Shown: positions 14,651 through 23,210 of the stretch, in pieces | Layout: each line of letters opens with the position of its first letter | Position numbering within the stretch: the stretch's first letter is position 1 | NCBI GenBank assembly: GCA_018401235.1 | Contig: JAGYLC010000010.1 | Coordinates: 1 to 35,312 of the forward strand | DNA: 35,312 bases | DNA from: Kiritimatiellia bacterium | GTDB taxonomy: Bacteria > Verrucomicrobiota > Kiritimatiellia > SS1-B-03-39 > UBA6053 | Direction of reading: 5' to 3' | Program-made: the position numbers and the translations under genes | Notes under the pieces: model-generated | What the model was told of the DNA's origin: nothing | The model's database searches: none | Seen by the model: only the letters and a program-made list of their open reading frames with translations

Positions 14651-17422
14651 ATGACCACATCTGCACCCGAGCTCAAAAATGGCCTGCATATTCCCCGCAC
14701 CTTCAGCACGCCCGATACCAATCCTTTTGATCAGGTGAAATGGCAGAAGCGCACCGCGTCGATCAGCGATGAAAAAGGCGGTGTATTGTTTGAACAAACC
14801 GGAGTGGAAGTGCCGGAGAGTTGGTCAATGCTGGCGACAAACGTGGTGGCCTCCAAATATTTTTACGGAAAGGTGGGTACCAAGGAACGCGAGTTTTCAG
14901 TGCGCCAATTGATTCATCGGGTATGTCGAACCATAGCGGATTGGGGGCTGAAGGATGGTTATTTCGCCTCCCCGGAGGATGCGGAAACGTTTTATGCGGA
15001 GTTGAGCTGGTTGTGTGTGCATCAACACGGGGCCTTCAATTCCCCGGTATGGTTTAATTGCGGGCTATATCACCAGTATCAGGTGGGTATGGGCAGCGGG
15101 GAGGGGAGCTATTATTGGGACCCCGGCGAACAGAAAATTAAACGGGCCTCCACCCAATATGAATACCCCCAGTGCTCGGCCTGTTTTATTCAATCGGTGG
15201 ACGACACCATGGACAGCATCATGTCTCTGGCCCAGAGTGAAGCCATGTTGTTTAAATTCGGCAGCGGCACCGGGACGGATTTGAGTTCGATCCGTTCCTC
15301 CAAAGAAACCATGAGCGGCGGGGGAACTCCCAGCGGCCCTCTCAGTTTTCTGCGGGTCTACGACTCGGTGGCCTCGGTGGTGAAAAGTGGAGGCAAAACC
15401 CGTCGGGCTGCCAAAATGAATTCGCTGAAAGTGCAGCATCCGGATATCCTGGAATTTATTCAGGCTAAAACCAACGAAGAAAAGAAAGCCTGGGCCTTGA
15501 TTGAGCAAGGCTACAGCGGCGATTTCAACGGGGAAGCCTACGGATCGGTCTGCTTCCAAAACGAGAATTTGAGCATCCGGGTCACCGACGCGTTTATGCA
15601 GGCGGCGATCGACGACAAAGACTGGACCACGACCTGGGTGACGGATCCCGAAAAAGCCGGCCCCACCTACAAAGCCCGCGATTTACTCAACGCCATGGCC
15701 GAGGGCACCTGGATCTGCGGCGATCCGGGAGTACAATACGAGGATACCATCCAGCGCTGGCATACCTGCTCCGGTTCCGGCCCCATCAATGCCAGTAATC
15801 CCTGCTCGGAATACATGTTCCTCGACGATACCGCCTGTAACCTGGCCTCGCTGAATCTAATGAAGTTTTTGGACACCAATGGAAATTTCGACATTCCCCG
15901 TTTCAAAGCCGCCGTGGATATTTTCATTACCGCCCAGGATATTCTGGTGGACAACGCCAGCTATCCCACTGAGCAAATCGCTGCTAACAGTCATCGCTAC
16001 CGCACCCTGGGACTGGGTTATGCCAATCTGGGCGCGTTGCTGATGGGCAAGGGACACAGCTACGATTCGGATACCGGACGGAGCTTTGCCGGGGCGATCA
16101 CGGCGGTGATGCATCTGGAGGCCTTCTGCCAATCCGCCCGCATTTCCGAAGTGCTGGGTGCATTCGACGGATACGAAGTGAATCGGGAAGGTATGTTGCA
16201 GGTCGTTCAACAACATGCCGACGCCATTGCGGGCATCGGGGAAGGCTGTCCGTCCCAGTTGCTGGAGGCGGCGGAGGATCTGGGAGATCAGGTCTTAAAA
16301 TTGGGTCGTGATCACGGATTTCGCAACGCTCAAGTCACGGTGCTGGCCCCCACCGGCACCATTGGATTCCTTATGGACTGCGACACCACCGGGATTGAAC
16401 CGGATATCGCCCTGGTGAAATACAAAATGCTGGCCGGGGGCGGAATGTTGAAGCTGGTGAACCAAACCGTGCCCATGGCCCTTCGCCAGTTGGGATATTC
16501 CGGGGAACAAATCAGCGATGTCATTGCCTACATCGATGAAAACGATACCATCGAAGGGGCACCAAACGTGCAGGAGGACCACCTGCAGGTATTCGATTGT
16601 GCATTCAAGCCCCGGAACGGTATTCGCAGTCTGGGCTATCAATCGCATCTACGCATGATGGCGGCTGCACAACCCTTTTTGTCGGGAGCGATCAGCAAAA
16701 CCGTGAATATGCCGAAAACGGCCACGGTGGAAGAAATCGCCCATACCTATTTAGAGGGATGGAAACTCGGCCTCAAGGCCGTGGCGATTTATCGGGACGG
16801 CAGCAAGCGGAGTCAGCCGGTGAATTCCGGTAAAGACGCGGAGAAAGAGGAAGTGATCAAAGAAGGCGGCCCGCGTCGGATGCGCTTGGAGGATACCCGA
16901 CAATCGATCACCCATAAATTTGAAGTGGCCGGCCACGAAGGGTATTTGACCGTGGGCTTGTATCCGGATGGTTATCCGGGTGAACTGTTCATCACCATGG
17001 CCAAGGAGGGCAGCACGGTGGGAGGCCTGATGGATGCGTTTGGTACCGCCGTAAGTATCTGTCTGCAGTATGGGGTGCCGGTAGAAGCGCTGAACCGGAA
17101 GTTCATGCACGCCCGCTTTGAACCCAGCGGTTTCACAAAAAATTCGGACATCCCCATGGCCAAAAGTTTGGTAGATTACATTTTCCGATGGATGCACCTC
17201 ACCTTCGTGGAAAACAAGCCTGCGTTGGCTAACCCAGTGCCCGCTTCCGAATCGGTTGAATCGACGGAGGCCGTCATCGCGGGCTCGCCGGATCGGGTGG
17301 ACACCCAGTTCGAGCATTTCATGGACGACGCCCCCGCCTGCGATATCTGCGGCAGCATCACCGTCCGCAACGGGGCCTGTTACAAATGCTTTAACTGCGG
17401 AAATTCGATGGGGTGTTCTTGA
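14651..17422 (+). CDS. nrdJ: Adenosylcobalamin-dependent (class II) ribonucleotide reductase
   Basis: A 923-residue vitamin-B12-dependent enzyme that makes deoxyribonucleotides independently of oxygen. Seen: an N-terminal core (CVHQHGAFNSPVWFNCG), the substrate/allosteric region KFGSGTGTDLSSIRSSKETM, the NPCSEYMFLDDTACNLASLNL finger-loop motif, LAPTGTIGFLMDCDTTGIEPD, and a C-terminal TSCPD-like region ending in the zinc-ribbon redox tail CDICGSITVRNGACYKCFNC. ATG 14651 follows AAGGAAAA at proper spacing and is preferred to the ATG at 14588, which adds 21 His/Pro/Thr-rich residues. The upstream sites suggest NrdR control. No cobalamin riboswitch is apparent. No class I reductase is in the window. 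Confidence 0.95.
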   Translation: MTTSAPELKNGLHIPRTFSTPDTNPFDQVKWQKRTASISDEKGGVLFEQTGVEVPESWSMLATNVVASKYFYGKVGTKEREFSVRQLIHRVCRTIADWGLKDGYFASPEDAETFYAELSWLCVHQHGAFNSPVWFNCGLYHQYQVGMGSGEGSYYWDPGEQKIKRASTQYEYPQCSACFIQSVDDTMDSIMSLAQSEAMLFKFGSGTGTDLSSIRSSKETMSGGGTPSGPLSFLRVYDSVASVVKSGGKTRRAAKMNSLKVQHPDILEFIQAKTNEEKKAWALIEQGYSGDFNGEAYGSVCFQNENLSIRVTDAFMQAAIDDKDWTTTWVTDPEKAGPTYKARDLLNAMAEGTWICGDPGVQYEDTIQRWHTCSGSGPINASNPCSEYMFLDDTACNLASLNLMKFLDTNGNFDIPRFKAAVDIFITAQDILVDNASYPTEQIAANSHRYRTLGLGYANLGALLMGKGHSYDSDTGRSFAGAITAVMHLEAFCQSARISEVLGAFDGYEVNREGMLQVVQQHADAIAGIGEGCPSQLLEAAEDLGDQVLKLGRDHGFRNAQVTVLAPTGTIGFLMDCDTTGIEPDIALVKYKMLAGGGMLKLVNQTVPMALRQLGYSGEQISDVIAYIDENDTIEGAPNVQEDHLQVFDCAFKPRNGIRSLGYQSHLRMMAAAQPFLSGAISKTVNMPKTATVEEIAHTYLEGWKLGLKAVAIYRDGSKRSQPVNSGKDAEKEEVIKEGGPRRMRLEDTRQSITHKFEVAGHEGYLTVGLYPDGYPGELFITMAKEGSTVGGLMDAFGTAVSICLQYGVPVEALNRKFMHARFEPSGFTKNSDIPMAKSLVDYIFRWMHLTFVENKPALANPVPASESVESTEAVIAGSPDRVDTQFEHFMDDAPACDICGSITVRNGACYKCFNCGNSMGCS

Positions 17423-17476
17423 TATTCCGGGAAATGCATCCGTTTGTATATCCACCTCCTGGTCCGATTGCAACCC

Positions 17477-17495
17477 TCCGGCCGGAAAGGCCGGA
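17477..17495 (+). terminator. Hairpin after nrdJ
   Basis: TCCGGCC (17477-17483) pairs perfectly with GGCCGGA (17489-17495) around the 5-nt loop GGAAA. It lies 55 nt after the nrdJ stop. No T-run follows, so it is either a weak terminator or an mRNA 3'-end stabiliser. Confidence 0.4.
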
Positions 17496-17574
17496 TAACA
17501 GATATGCTCACTCTTCCCTCCCGATGGTTGGTCTTAGATCTTGAATCGTGGTGAGTGCGGAGTATGATCCATGC

Positions 17575-19095
17575 ATGTCCACTGAACCATTACTTTTAAT
17601 TACAGGCGCCACGGGTTACGTTGGCGGGCGATTACTGGAGCGACTGTCGAAGAAACCGGTGCGTTTGCGCGCAATGGCCCGAAAGCCGGAGGGGCTTAGG
17701 GACTGGTGGGGCGAGAGAGTGGAGGTGACGGCGGGGGATGTACTGGATCCGGCTTCGCTGCCGGATGTGCTGGAGGGAGTGGATACGGCGTATTACCTGA
17801 TTCATTCCATGGGGGGCGGAGGTGATTTCGAGGCGAAGGATGCTGAATCGGCGCGCAATTTTGGTAACGCGGCCCGCGCTGCCGGGGTGAAGCGAATTGT
17901 GTTTCTGGGTGGATTGGCGGATGAGCGGCAGGGACTTTCCCCCCACATGCGCAGTCGGCATCAGACCGGCCGCATTCTTAGGGAATCGGGCGTGCAAGTG
18001 ATTGAATTTCGAGCATCGATTATTCTGGGTGCGGGCAGTCTTTCTTTTGAAATGATCCGGGCGCTGGTGCAACGGCTTCCCATCATGATTACGCCTAAAT
18101 GGGCGCATGTGGAGGCGCAGCCGATTGCGATTGAGGATTTGATCGCCTATTTGGTTCAGGCGCTTGAGTTGGAGGACACTTCGAGCAGAATTTTTGAGAT
18201 CGGGGGGGCGGATGTAGTCAGCTACAAAGAAATCATGTACCTGTATAGCCGCGCCCGGGGTTTAAAACGTTGGTTCCTGCCGGTGCCGGTGTTGAGCCCA
18301 ACCCTTTCCAGTTTGTGGTTGGGGTTGGTGACGCCGCTATTTGCACGGGTAGGCAAGAAACTGATTGAAAGTGTCACTCATCCCAGTGTGATTCAGAATC
18401 CGACTGCGAAAGAGAAATTTTCGGTGGAACCTTGCGGAGTAGAGCAGGCGATTCGACAGGCGCTTGAGGAGGAGGACCGGGGGTATGCCCTGACCCGATG
18501 GTCGGACTCGCTGTCATCCGGTAATACCCTCAACTCATGGGCCGGAGTTCGCTTTGGCACCCGGTTGGTGGATTCGAGGGTGCGTGAGTGTCAGATTCCC
18601 CCTGAACGGGTTTTTCAGGCGGTGGAGAAAATCGGCGGCACGACCGGATGGTATTACGCTAACTTTTTATGGAAAATCCGGGGGGCGCTGGATGAACTGG
18701 TTGGAGGGGTGGGCATGCGCCGGGGACGTAGACATCCCCAGCGCTTGAGAGTAGGGGAGGTGGTGGATTGTTGGCGGGTGGAGTCTATTACTCCCGGATG
18801 TCTGTTGCGTCTGGGGGCGGAAATGAAACTTCCCGGACGAGCCTGGCTGGAGTTCGAAGTGGAACCCTCCGAAGACCCCGGCTCAAGCCGGCTGCGTCAA
18901 ACCGCGATTTTCGATCCTAAAGGATTGTCCGGGCTGTTGTACTGGTACGGCATCTTCCCCTTGCATGGACTCATCTTTAAGGGAATGCTTGAGGGAATAC
19001 ATAAAGAGGCCAAACTTCTACAGCAAGATGGCCAAGCCTACAATTTGAGGGAAAATAAAAATGGTAAAGAAAAACTATTGGTTAATGAAGAGTGA
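17575..19095 (+). CDS. NAD(P)-binding SDR protein with C-terminal DUF2867
   Basis: A 506-residue two-domain protein. The N-terminal atypical short-chain dehydrogenase begins LLLITGATGYVGGRLLERL (GxxGxxG nucleotide-binding motif), continues RLRAMARKP and AGDVLDPASLPDVLEGVDTA, then YYLIHSMG. The C-terminal half (about 300-500) matches the DUF2867 pattern: WYYANFLWKIRGALDELVGG, GEVVDCWRVESI, and YGIFPLHGLIFKGML near the end. Such fusions are common but biochemically poorly defined. ATG 17575 is used; the track start at 17548 adds nine residues. The last 35 nt overlap the EVE-domain gene, implying translational coupling. Confidence 0.85.
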   Translation: MSTEPLLLITGATGYVGGRLLERLSKKPVRLRAMARKPEGLRDWWGERVEVTAGDVLDPASLPDVLEGVDTAYYLIHSMGGGGDFEAKDAESARNFGNAARAAGVKRIVFLGGLADERQGLSPHMRSRHQTGRILRESGVQVIEFRASIILGAGSLSFEMIRALVQRLPIMITPKWAHVEAQPIAIEDLIAYLVQALELEDTSSRIFEIGGADVVSYKEIMYLYSRARGLKRWFLPVPVLSPTLSSLWLGLVTPLFARVGKKLIESVTHPSVIQNPTAKEKFSVEPCGVEQAIRQALEEEDRGYALTRWSDSLSSGNTLNSWAGVRFGTRLVDSRVRECQIPPERVFQAVEKIGGTTGWYYANFLWKIRGALDELVGGVGMRRGRRHPQRLRVGEVVDCWRVESITPGCLLRLGAEMKLPGRAWLEFEVEPSEDPGSSRLRQTAIFDPKGLSGLLYWYGIFPLHGLIFKGMLEGIHKEAKLLQQDGQAYNLRENKNGKEKLLVNEE

Positions 19096-19528
19096 ACCGG
19101 ACGCGTATTCAATTGATGACCTGGCGCGGGACGGTCGGGAACCCTGGAACGGAATTCGAAATTATCAGGCCCGGAACTTCTTGCGGGATAGCATGCAAGA
19201 GGGCGATCTGGCGCTGTTTTACCACAGTAATGCCACCCCTCCCGGTGTGGCGGGGGTGATGAAGGTGGTTTCGGGTCCGGAGCCGGATGAATTGGCTTTT
19301 GATCCTGACAGTGCCTACTTTGATCCCAAATCGAATCCGGACGATCCTACCTGGATTCAGCGTCCGATGGAGTTTGTGAAGAAGTTCCCCCGGTTCATCC
19401 CACTAAAGGAATTAAAAGAAGATCCTGAATTGGAAGGGATGCTGGTGGTCCGCAAAGGACAGCGTCTGAGCATTCAGCCGGTAGAAAAGGAGCATTTCGA
19501 CCACATTTGCCGGCTGGGGAAGGGATGA
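19061..19528 (+). CDS. EVE-domain protein (thymocyte nuclear protein 1-like)
   Basis: A 155-residue single-domain protein starting NYWLMKSEPDAYSIDDL and continuing WNGIRNYQARNFLRDSMQEGDLALFYHSNA, the hallmark of EVE domains, which belong to the PUA-like superfamily and bind modified bases in DNA or RNA. The start at ATG 19061 is needed to include the conserved YWLMKSEP strand, so the 35-nt overlap with the upstream gene is real. Length is typical for a stand-alone EVE protein. The bacterial role is not settled; modified-DNA recognition or RNA binding are both possible. Confidence 0.92.
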   Translation: MVKKNYWLMKSEPDAYSIDDLARDGREPWNGIRNYQARNFLRDSMQEGDLALFYHSNATPPGVAGVMKVVSGPEPDELAFDPDSAYFDPKSNPDDPTWIQRPMEFVKKFPRFIPLKELKEDPELEGMLVVRKGQRLSIQPVEKEHFDHICRLGKG

Positions 19529-19590
19529 TGGCAATCATCCACTTCCTTCTTTTTTCTGGAGTTTTCTAGCTAATCCTTTACGAGTCCCGT

Positions 19591-20814
19591 ATGCGATATT
19601 GGAATCGAATTGGAACTGGACTGTGGTTATGCGCCCTGCTGTGGGTGGCGGGGGTGCTGTGTGCACAGGGGTTGGATATTGAGAGTCGATACAGTCCGTT
19701 GAATCGTCAGCGCTCGCCGCGGAGATCCACGGAGTACATTATTCTTCACACCACCGAGGGGGGCGGCAGGGGGAGTTTGGAAAAGCTTCGGCGCTACGGG
19801 GAGGCGCATTATATGGTGGATGTGGATGGCAAGGTGACCCGTATTATTCAGCGTGACCGGATCGCCTTTCACGCGGGTCGCAGCATGTGGGATGGAAAGA
19901 CCAATATCGACAATATCTCCATCGGCATCGAAATCGTCGGCTATCACGACAAGCCGATCACCGCCAGGCAAATTGAGGCGGTCCGGGAGTTGTTGCGGCA
20001 ATTGAAATCCATTTATAAGATTCCGGACAACCGGATTCTGCCTCACTCTATGGTGGCCTATGGTCGTCCGAATCGTTGGCATTCGGTTTCCCACCGGGGG
20101 AGAAAGCGTTGTGGAATGCTGTTGGCCCGCGATGATGTGCGCCGTCAACTGGGGCTCTCAGGCAAACCGAGCTTCGACCCTGATGTGCGGTCCGGACGAC
20201 TGGTGGTGGCTGATCCGTATTTGAATACGGTGTTGTACACCGTGGTTCCGGTGGCGCAGCCTTCGGCGGGTCAGGATTCACTTTCGATGATTGCCCGAGG
20301 GCGCTCAGCCTGGGATATTGCCCGCGAAAACTTCAATTCACCTACCACGGTTTATATATTCCCGGATGGAACCCGCAGACGGGGGGATCAAATCACGGAT
20401 TGGAATCGAATGCCTCCCGGAACCCGGGTGGAGGTTGGATCGGAAGGAGCCGAACAAAGCAGTGATGTGGAGCGGGTACAGGTCATCGGACGGGACGGGA
20501 CCACCGCCGCGGAAATCGCGGGGGCGGCCATTACCCGGGAGAGTACAATATACTTTCTAAAGGACGGTTCGGTGAAACAGGGCAGTGAGTTATCCGCGGA
20601 AGGCTTGATGAATTTGCCGGACGGCACCGGCATGCTGGTGGGCTATGTGCACGGTGGAATCATTCGCGCCAATCGGAGGGCCTTCGATATTTGCGGTCCT
20701 CGCTGGAATTTGCCCACGACCTTTTACCGGATGCCGGATGGAACGATTCGCAGCGGACCGGAGATGAACGAGCGGAACATTCCTCTGGGCACCATGGTGT
20801 TTTTTCAACCCTAG
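19591..20814 (+). CDS. N-acetylmuramoyl-L-alanine amidase (Amidase_2), secreted
   Basis: A 407-residue exported protein. A signal peptide (GLWLCALLWVAGVLCAQG) ends near residue 27. An Amidase_2/PGRP domain follows (about 45-195): YIILHTTEGGG with the first zinc-ligand His, HYMVDVDGKVTRII, AFHAGRS, NISIGIEIVGYHD and the late HSVSHRGRKRCG segment. It should cleave the amide bond between muramic acid and the peptide stem in periplasmic peptidoglycan. The C-terminal half has three related short repeats, TTVYIFPDGTRRRGDQI, STIYFLKDGSVKQGSEL and TTFYRMPDGTIRSGPEM, each a beta-hairpin 'YxxPDGTxxxG' unit, which may be a wall-binding or protein-binding domain. Confidence 0.87.
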   Translation: MRYWNRIGTGLWLCALLWVAGVLCAQGLDIESRYSPLNRQRSPRRSTEYIILHTTEGGGRGSLEKLRRYGEAHYMVDVDGKVTRIIQRDRIAFHAGRSMWDGKTNIDNISIGIEIVGYHDKPITARQIEAVRELLRQLKSIYKIPDNRILPHSMVAYGRPNRWHSVSHRGRKRCGMLLARDDVRRQLGLSGKPSFDPDVRSGRLVVADPYLNTVLYTVVPVAQPSAGQDSLSMIARGRSAWDIARENFNSPTTVYIFPDGTRRRGDQITDWNRMPPGTRVEVGSEGAEQSSDVERVQVIGRDGTTAAEIAGAAITRESTIYFLKDGSVKQGSELSAEGLMNLPDGTGMLVGYVHGGIIRANRRAFDICGPRWNLPTTFYRMPDGTIRSGPEMNERNIPLGTMVFFQP

Positions 20815-20824
20815 TGTGGATCGT

Positions 20825-21211
20825 ATGCCAAAAAAGGATCCGGGTGTTCGGGAATTCGAATTGGAAGACGGGTGGGTCGCCTGGGTGGGGCGGACGGATG
20901 TGGATAATGATCGGCTGACCTTCAAACTCTCGTTTCCCCGGGATTGGTGGTTTCACGTCAAGGGATGTCCGGGTTCGCATGTGGTGCTGCATCACCCGGA
21001 TGCCGACGACCCCCCGAAATCGGTGATGGAGCAGGCGGGCCGACTGGCGATTCAGCACAGTAAGGCGAAGAAAGCGGGAAACGGGGCGGTGAGCGTGGCG
21101 CGAATATGCGACATCACCAAGGGCCGCAAGGCGCCGGCGGGGCAGGTGATTCTACGGAAATCACGGACGATGAAGATTCGCGTCGACCAGGACTTTCCCC
21201 AAAATTTTTGA
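20825..21211 (+). CDS. Stand-alone NFACT-R (DUF814) RNA-binding domain protein
   Basis: A 128-residue protein made almost entirely of an NFACT-R domain: DWWFHVKGCPGSHVVLHHPD (the D-x-W-x-H-V-K...PGSHV signature of RqcH/NEMF proteins), AGRLAIQHSKAKKAG, then ITKGRKAPAGQVILRKSRTM. In RqcH this domain binds ribosome- and tRNA-associated RNA during rescue of stalled ribosomes. Here the NFACT-N, HhH and coiled-coil parts are absent. ATG 20825 is preferred to the GTG at 20816. It begins 10 nt after the amidase stop codon and is probably co-transcribed. Its role is unknown; RNA binding is inferred from the domain. Confidence 0.85.
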   Translation: MPKKDPGVREFELEDGWVAWVGRTDVDNDRLTFKLSFPRDWWFHVKGCPGSHVVLHHPDADDPPKSVMEQAGRLAIQHSKAKKAGNGAVSVARICDITKGRKAPAGQVILRKSRTMKIRVDQDFPQNF

Positions 21212-21240
21212 TCCGATCAAACACTTCATCCAGAATTTGG

Positions 21241-21375
21241 TTTTTGACAGGATAACAGGATGATCCGGATAGGAAATATCTCATGGAAACAGCCTACAGA
21301 GGGTATAAAACAAATCCAATCCAGGAGTAGAAAGCCAAACAAACCATCCTGCCAATCCTGTTATCCTGTCAAAAA
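21241..21375. repeat. Inverted repeat with 21-bp perfect arms (ATCCTG-type)
   Basis: TTTTTGACAGGATAACAGGAT (21241-21261) is exactly complementary to 21355-21375, with weaker pairing continuing inward and about 93 nt between the arms. The right arm is itself built of 9-nt quasi-repeats, ATCCTGCCA then ATCCTGTTA then TCCTGTC. It lies 29 nt after the NFACT-R stop codon. As RNA it would form a long stem and could end or protect the message. It could also be a small non-autonomous mobile repeat. Confidence 0.85.
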
Positions 21376-21553
21376 TCCACTCTGCCACATTCAAGCGCCT
21401 ATTCACTTCTTGAACGAGGTTTATCCCTGTTTACAAAGGCGGGGAGATTCAATTCATCAGAAAAATGGGGAATGTCCTATCGCGTCGACGGATGCTGACG
21501 AGGATTTTATTCGAACGCCATAGCTTACGTGGTCGATAACTATGAAAAAATAA

Positions 21554-21694
21554 AGGACCACGGATAGCTTTGCCGGACCACGGATGAAAGAGGGAGTTGA
21601 CACGAAACATTTCAAGTGATGCTGAAGATGAAATGGAATAGGGACTATTTTATTTTGCTTGGTTTTATCCGTGGTCCGGCAGGGCTATCCGTGG
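21554..21694. repeat. CCACGGAT inverted-repeat element, copy 1
   Basis: The 28-nt arm at 21558-21585 pairs with 21667-21694. The only two differences are T-G positions that still pair as wobble in RNA. The left arm contains CCACGGAT twice, separated by AGCTTTGCCGGA. The spacer is 81 nt. A second copy is at 30473-30615. Extra half-units follow this copy up to about 21739. Confidence 0.9.
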
Positions 21695-21776
21695 GTTTCC
21701 TCCACTAAAAACATACGTGGTCCGGCGCAACCATCCGTTGGTATATTTTTTTCAAACAATCTTTTTCTGGAAGATC

Positions 21777-23174
21777 TTAAAACTCGAGGGTTTCCTGATA
21801 GGTAGGCGCGTAGCTATCCAGATTGAAATCGGCGGCCAGGGATTGCGCGAATCCGGTGGCCACGGAGGATTCGCCGTGGTTGAGCAGGATTTTTTTTGGT
21901 TGGGGGTCCAGTGAATGTATCCAGGTCTCCAACTCGGTTTTATCGGCATGGCCACTGAATCCGTTGATCTGGGCGATTCGGGCTTTGATTGGACACATCT
22001 GTCCCAGAATCCGGACTTCTTCGGGCCCGCTGAGAATGTGCCGCCCCAGGGTGCCTTCGGCTTGATAGCCGACAAACAGGATGGTGCTTTGTTCACGGCT
22101 GATGTTGGAGAGGAGATGATGCTTGATCCGGCCTCCGGTACACATGCCACTTCCGGCGATGATGCAAATAGTACCTTTAATCTGATTGAGGGCTTTGGAT
22201 TGACTGCGGGTGCGGGACATTTTGAGTCCCGGGAAATTCAGGGGGTGATTTCCGCTTTCCAGCAGCGCGATGGTCTCGTTGTCAAATAAATCCTTGTGTC
22301 GCCTAAACACCTCGGTTACCCGCACGGCCATGGGGCTGTCCAGAAAGACCATGGTGGAGGGGATTCGCTTGGCATACAATAATTCGGAGAAGTGATAAAA
22401 CAGATCCTGGGTGCGTTCCACCGCGAAACTGGGGATCACCAGGTTGCCGCCCCTTTTGTGGGTGTCGTTAATGATGTCGGCGAGTTGGCCGGGAATGTCT
22501 TCTTTTGGAGCATGAGTGCGGTCGCCGTAGGTGGATTCGAGTACCACCACATCGGCTCCGGGCGGAGTGACCGGATCGCGTAAAAACGGCATTTCCGTGC
22601 GCCCAATATCGCCCGAAAAGATAAAGGATTTTGATTTTCCGTCCTCTTCGATCTCGATTCGAATGCTGGCGGCTCCCAGGATGTGCCCGGCCTCGTACCA
22701 GGTGGCGGTAATGCCTTCGTAGAGATCCACCGGCGTTTGATATTGCACGCCCTGCAACAGAGTGATGGCGTTCTCCGCGTCGTCCACGGTGTAGAGGGGA
22801 TCGTATCCAAATTTAGGTTCACGACCTTGTTTCTCATGCCGTTTTTGCTTTTGCCGCATATCTTCCTGTTGGATGCGGGCGCTGTCGCGAAGGATGATAC
22901 TGATGATGTCCGTGCTGGCATCGGTGGCCATGATATGACCCTTAAAACCCTGGGCCACCAGGCGGGGAAGCAATCCGCAATGATCCAGGTGGGCGTGGGT
23001 CATGAGGATGACATCCACAGAGGAGGGTTCTACCGGAAAATCCGCCCAGTTTCGCTCCTGAAATTTACGCTCCTGAAAGTATCCGCAATCAACGAGAATA
23101 CGTCGTTTACCGGTTTCAAGCAGGGTGCAGGAGCCGGTGACATTGCGTGAGGCGCCGAGGAAGGTAAGTTTCAT
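21777..23174 (-). CDS. MBL-fold metallo-hydrolase with beta-CASP and RMMBL domains (RNA-processing nuclease type)
   Basis: A 465-residue protein of the CPSF73-like, RNA-specific metallo-beta-lactamase group. It starts MKLTFLGASRNVTGSCTLLE. Motif 2 is THAHLDHCG. The third-motif His is in YEAGHILGAAS, motif 4 Asp in FSGDIGR, and VVLESTYGDR starts the beta-CASP insert. GSGMCTGGRIKHHL, GFSGHAD and LLNHGE supply the late RMMBL motifs. All metal-binding residues appear present, so it should be an active endo- or exoribonuclease in the cytoplasm. It lies last in a run of five minus-strand genes, downstream of the HIT gene. Confidence 0.93.
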   Translation of the reverse strand: MKLTFLGASRNVTGSCTLLETGKRRILVDCGYFQERKFQERNWADFPVEPSSVDVILMTHAHLDHCGLLPRLVAQGFKGHIMATDASTDIISIILRDSARIQQEDMRQKQKRHEKQGREPKFGYDPLYTVDDAENAITLLQGVQYQTPVDLYEGITATWYEAGHILGAASIRIEIEEDGKSKSFIFSGDIGRTEMPFLRDPVTPPGADVVVLESTYGDRTHAPKEDIPGQLADIINDTHKRGGNLVIPSFAVERTQDLFYHFSELLYAKRIPSTMVFLDSPMAVRVTEVFRRHKDLFDNETIALLESGNHPLNFPGLKMSRTRSQSKALNQIKGTICIIAGSGMCTGGRIKHHLLSNISREQSTILFVGYQAEGTLGRHILSGPEEVRILGQMCPIKARIAQINGFSGHADKTELETWIHSLDPQPKKILLNHGESSVATGFAQSLAADFNLDSYAPTYQETLEF

Positions 23175-23210
23175 GGGTGGTTCTGGGGTTGGGGTGTTGG
23201 TAGCGGGGGA

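Larger units (their letters stand above)
21212..21776. other. Gene-free stretch with two inverted-repeat elements
   Basis: This 565-nt gap separates convergent genes. It holds the GACAGGATAACAGGAT inverted repeat (21241-21375) and the CCACGGAT inverted repeat (21558-21694), plus a further half-copy, ACGTGGTCCGGC and ATCCGTTGG, at about 21715-21739. The 87-codon plus-strand ORF of the track (21260-21523) runs through a repeat arm and is not considered a gene. Confidence 0.6.

Noticed and set aside
21260-21523. 87-codon plus-strand ORF
   Set aside because: It runs through the arm and loop of the 21241-21375 inverted repeat and has no family resemblance.
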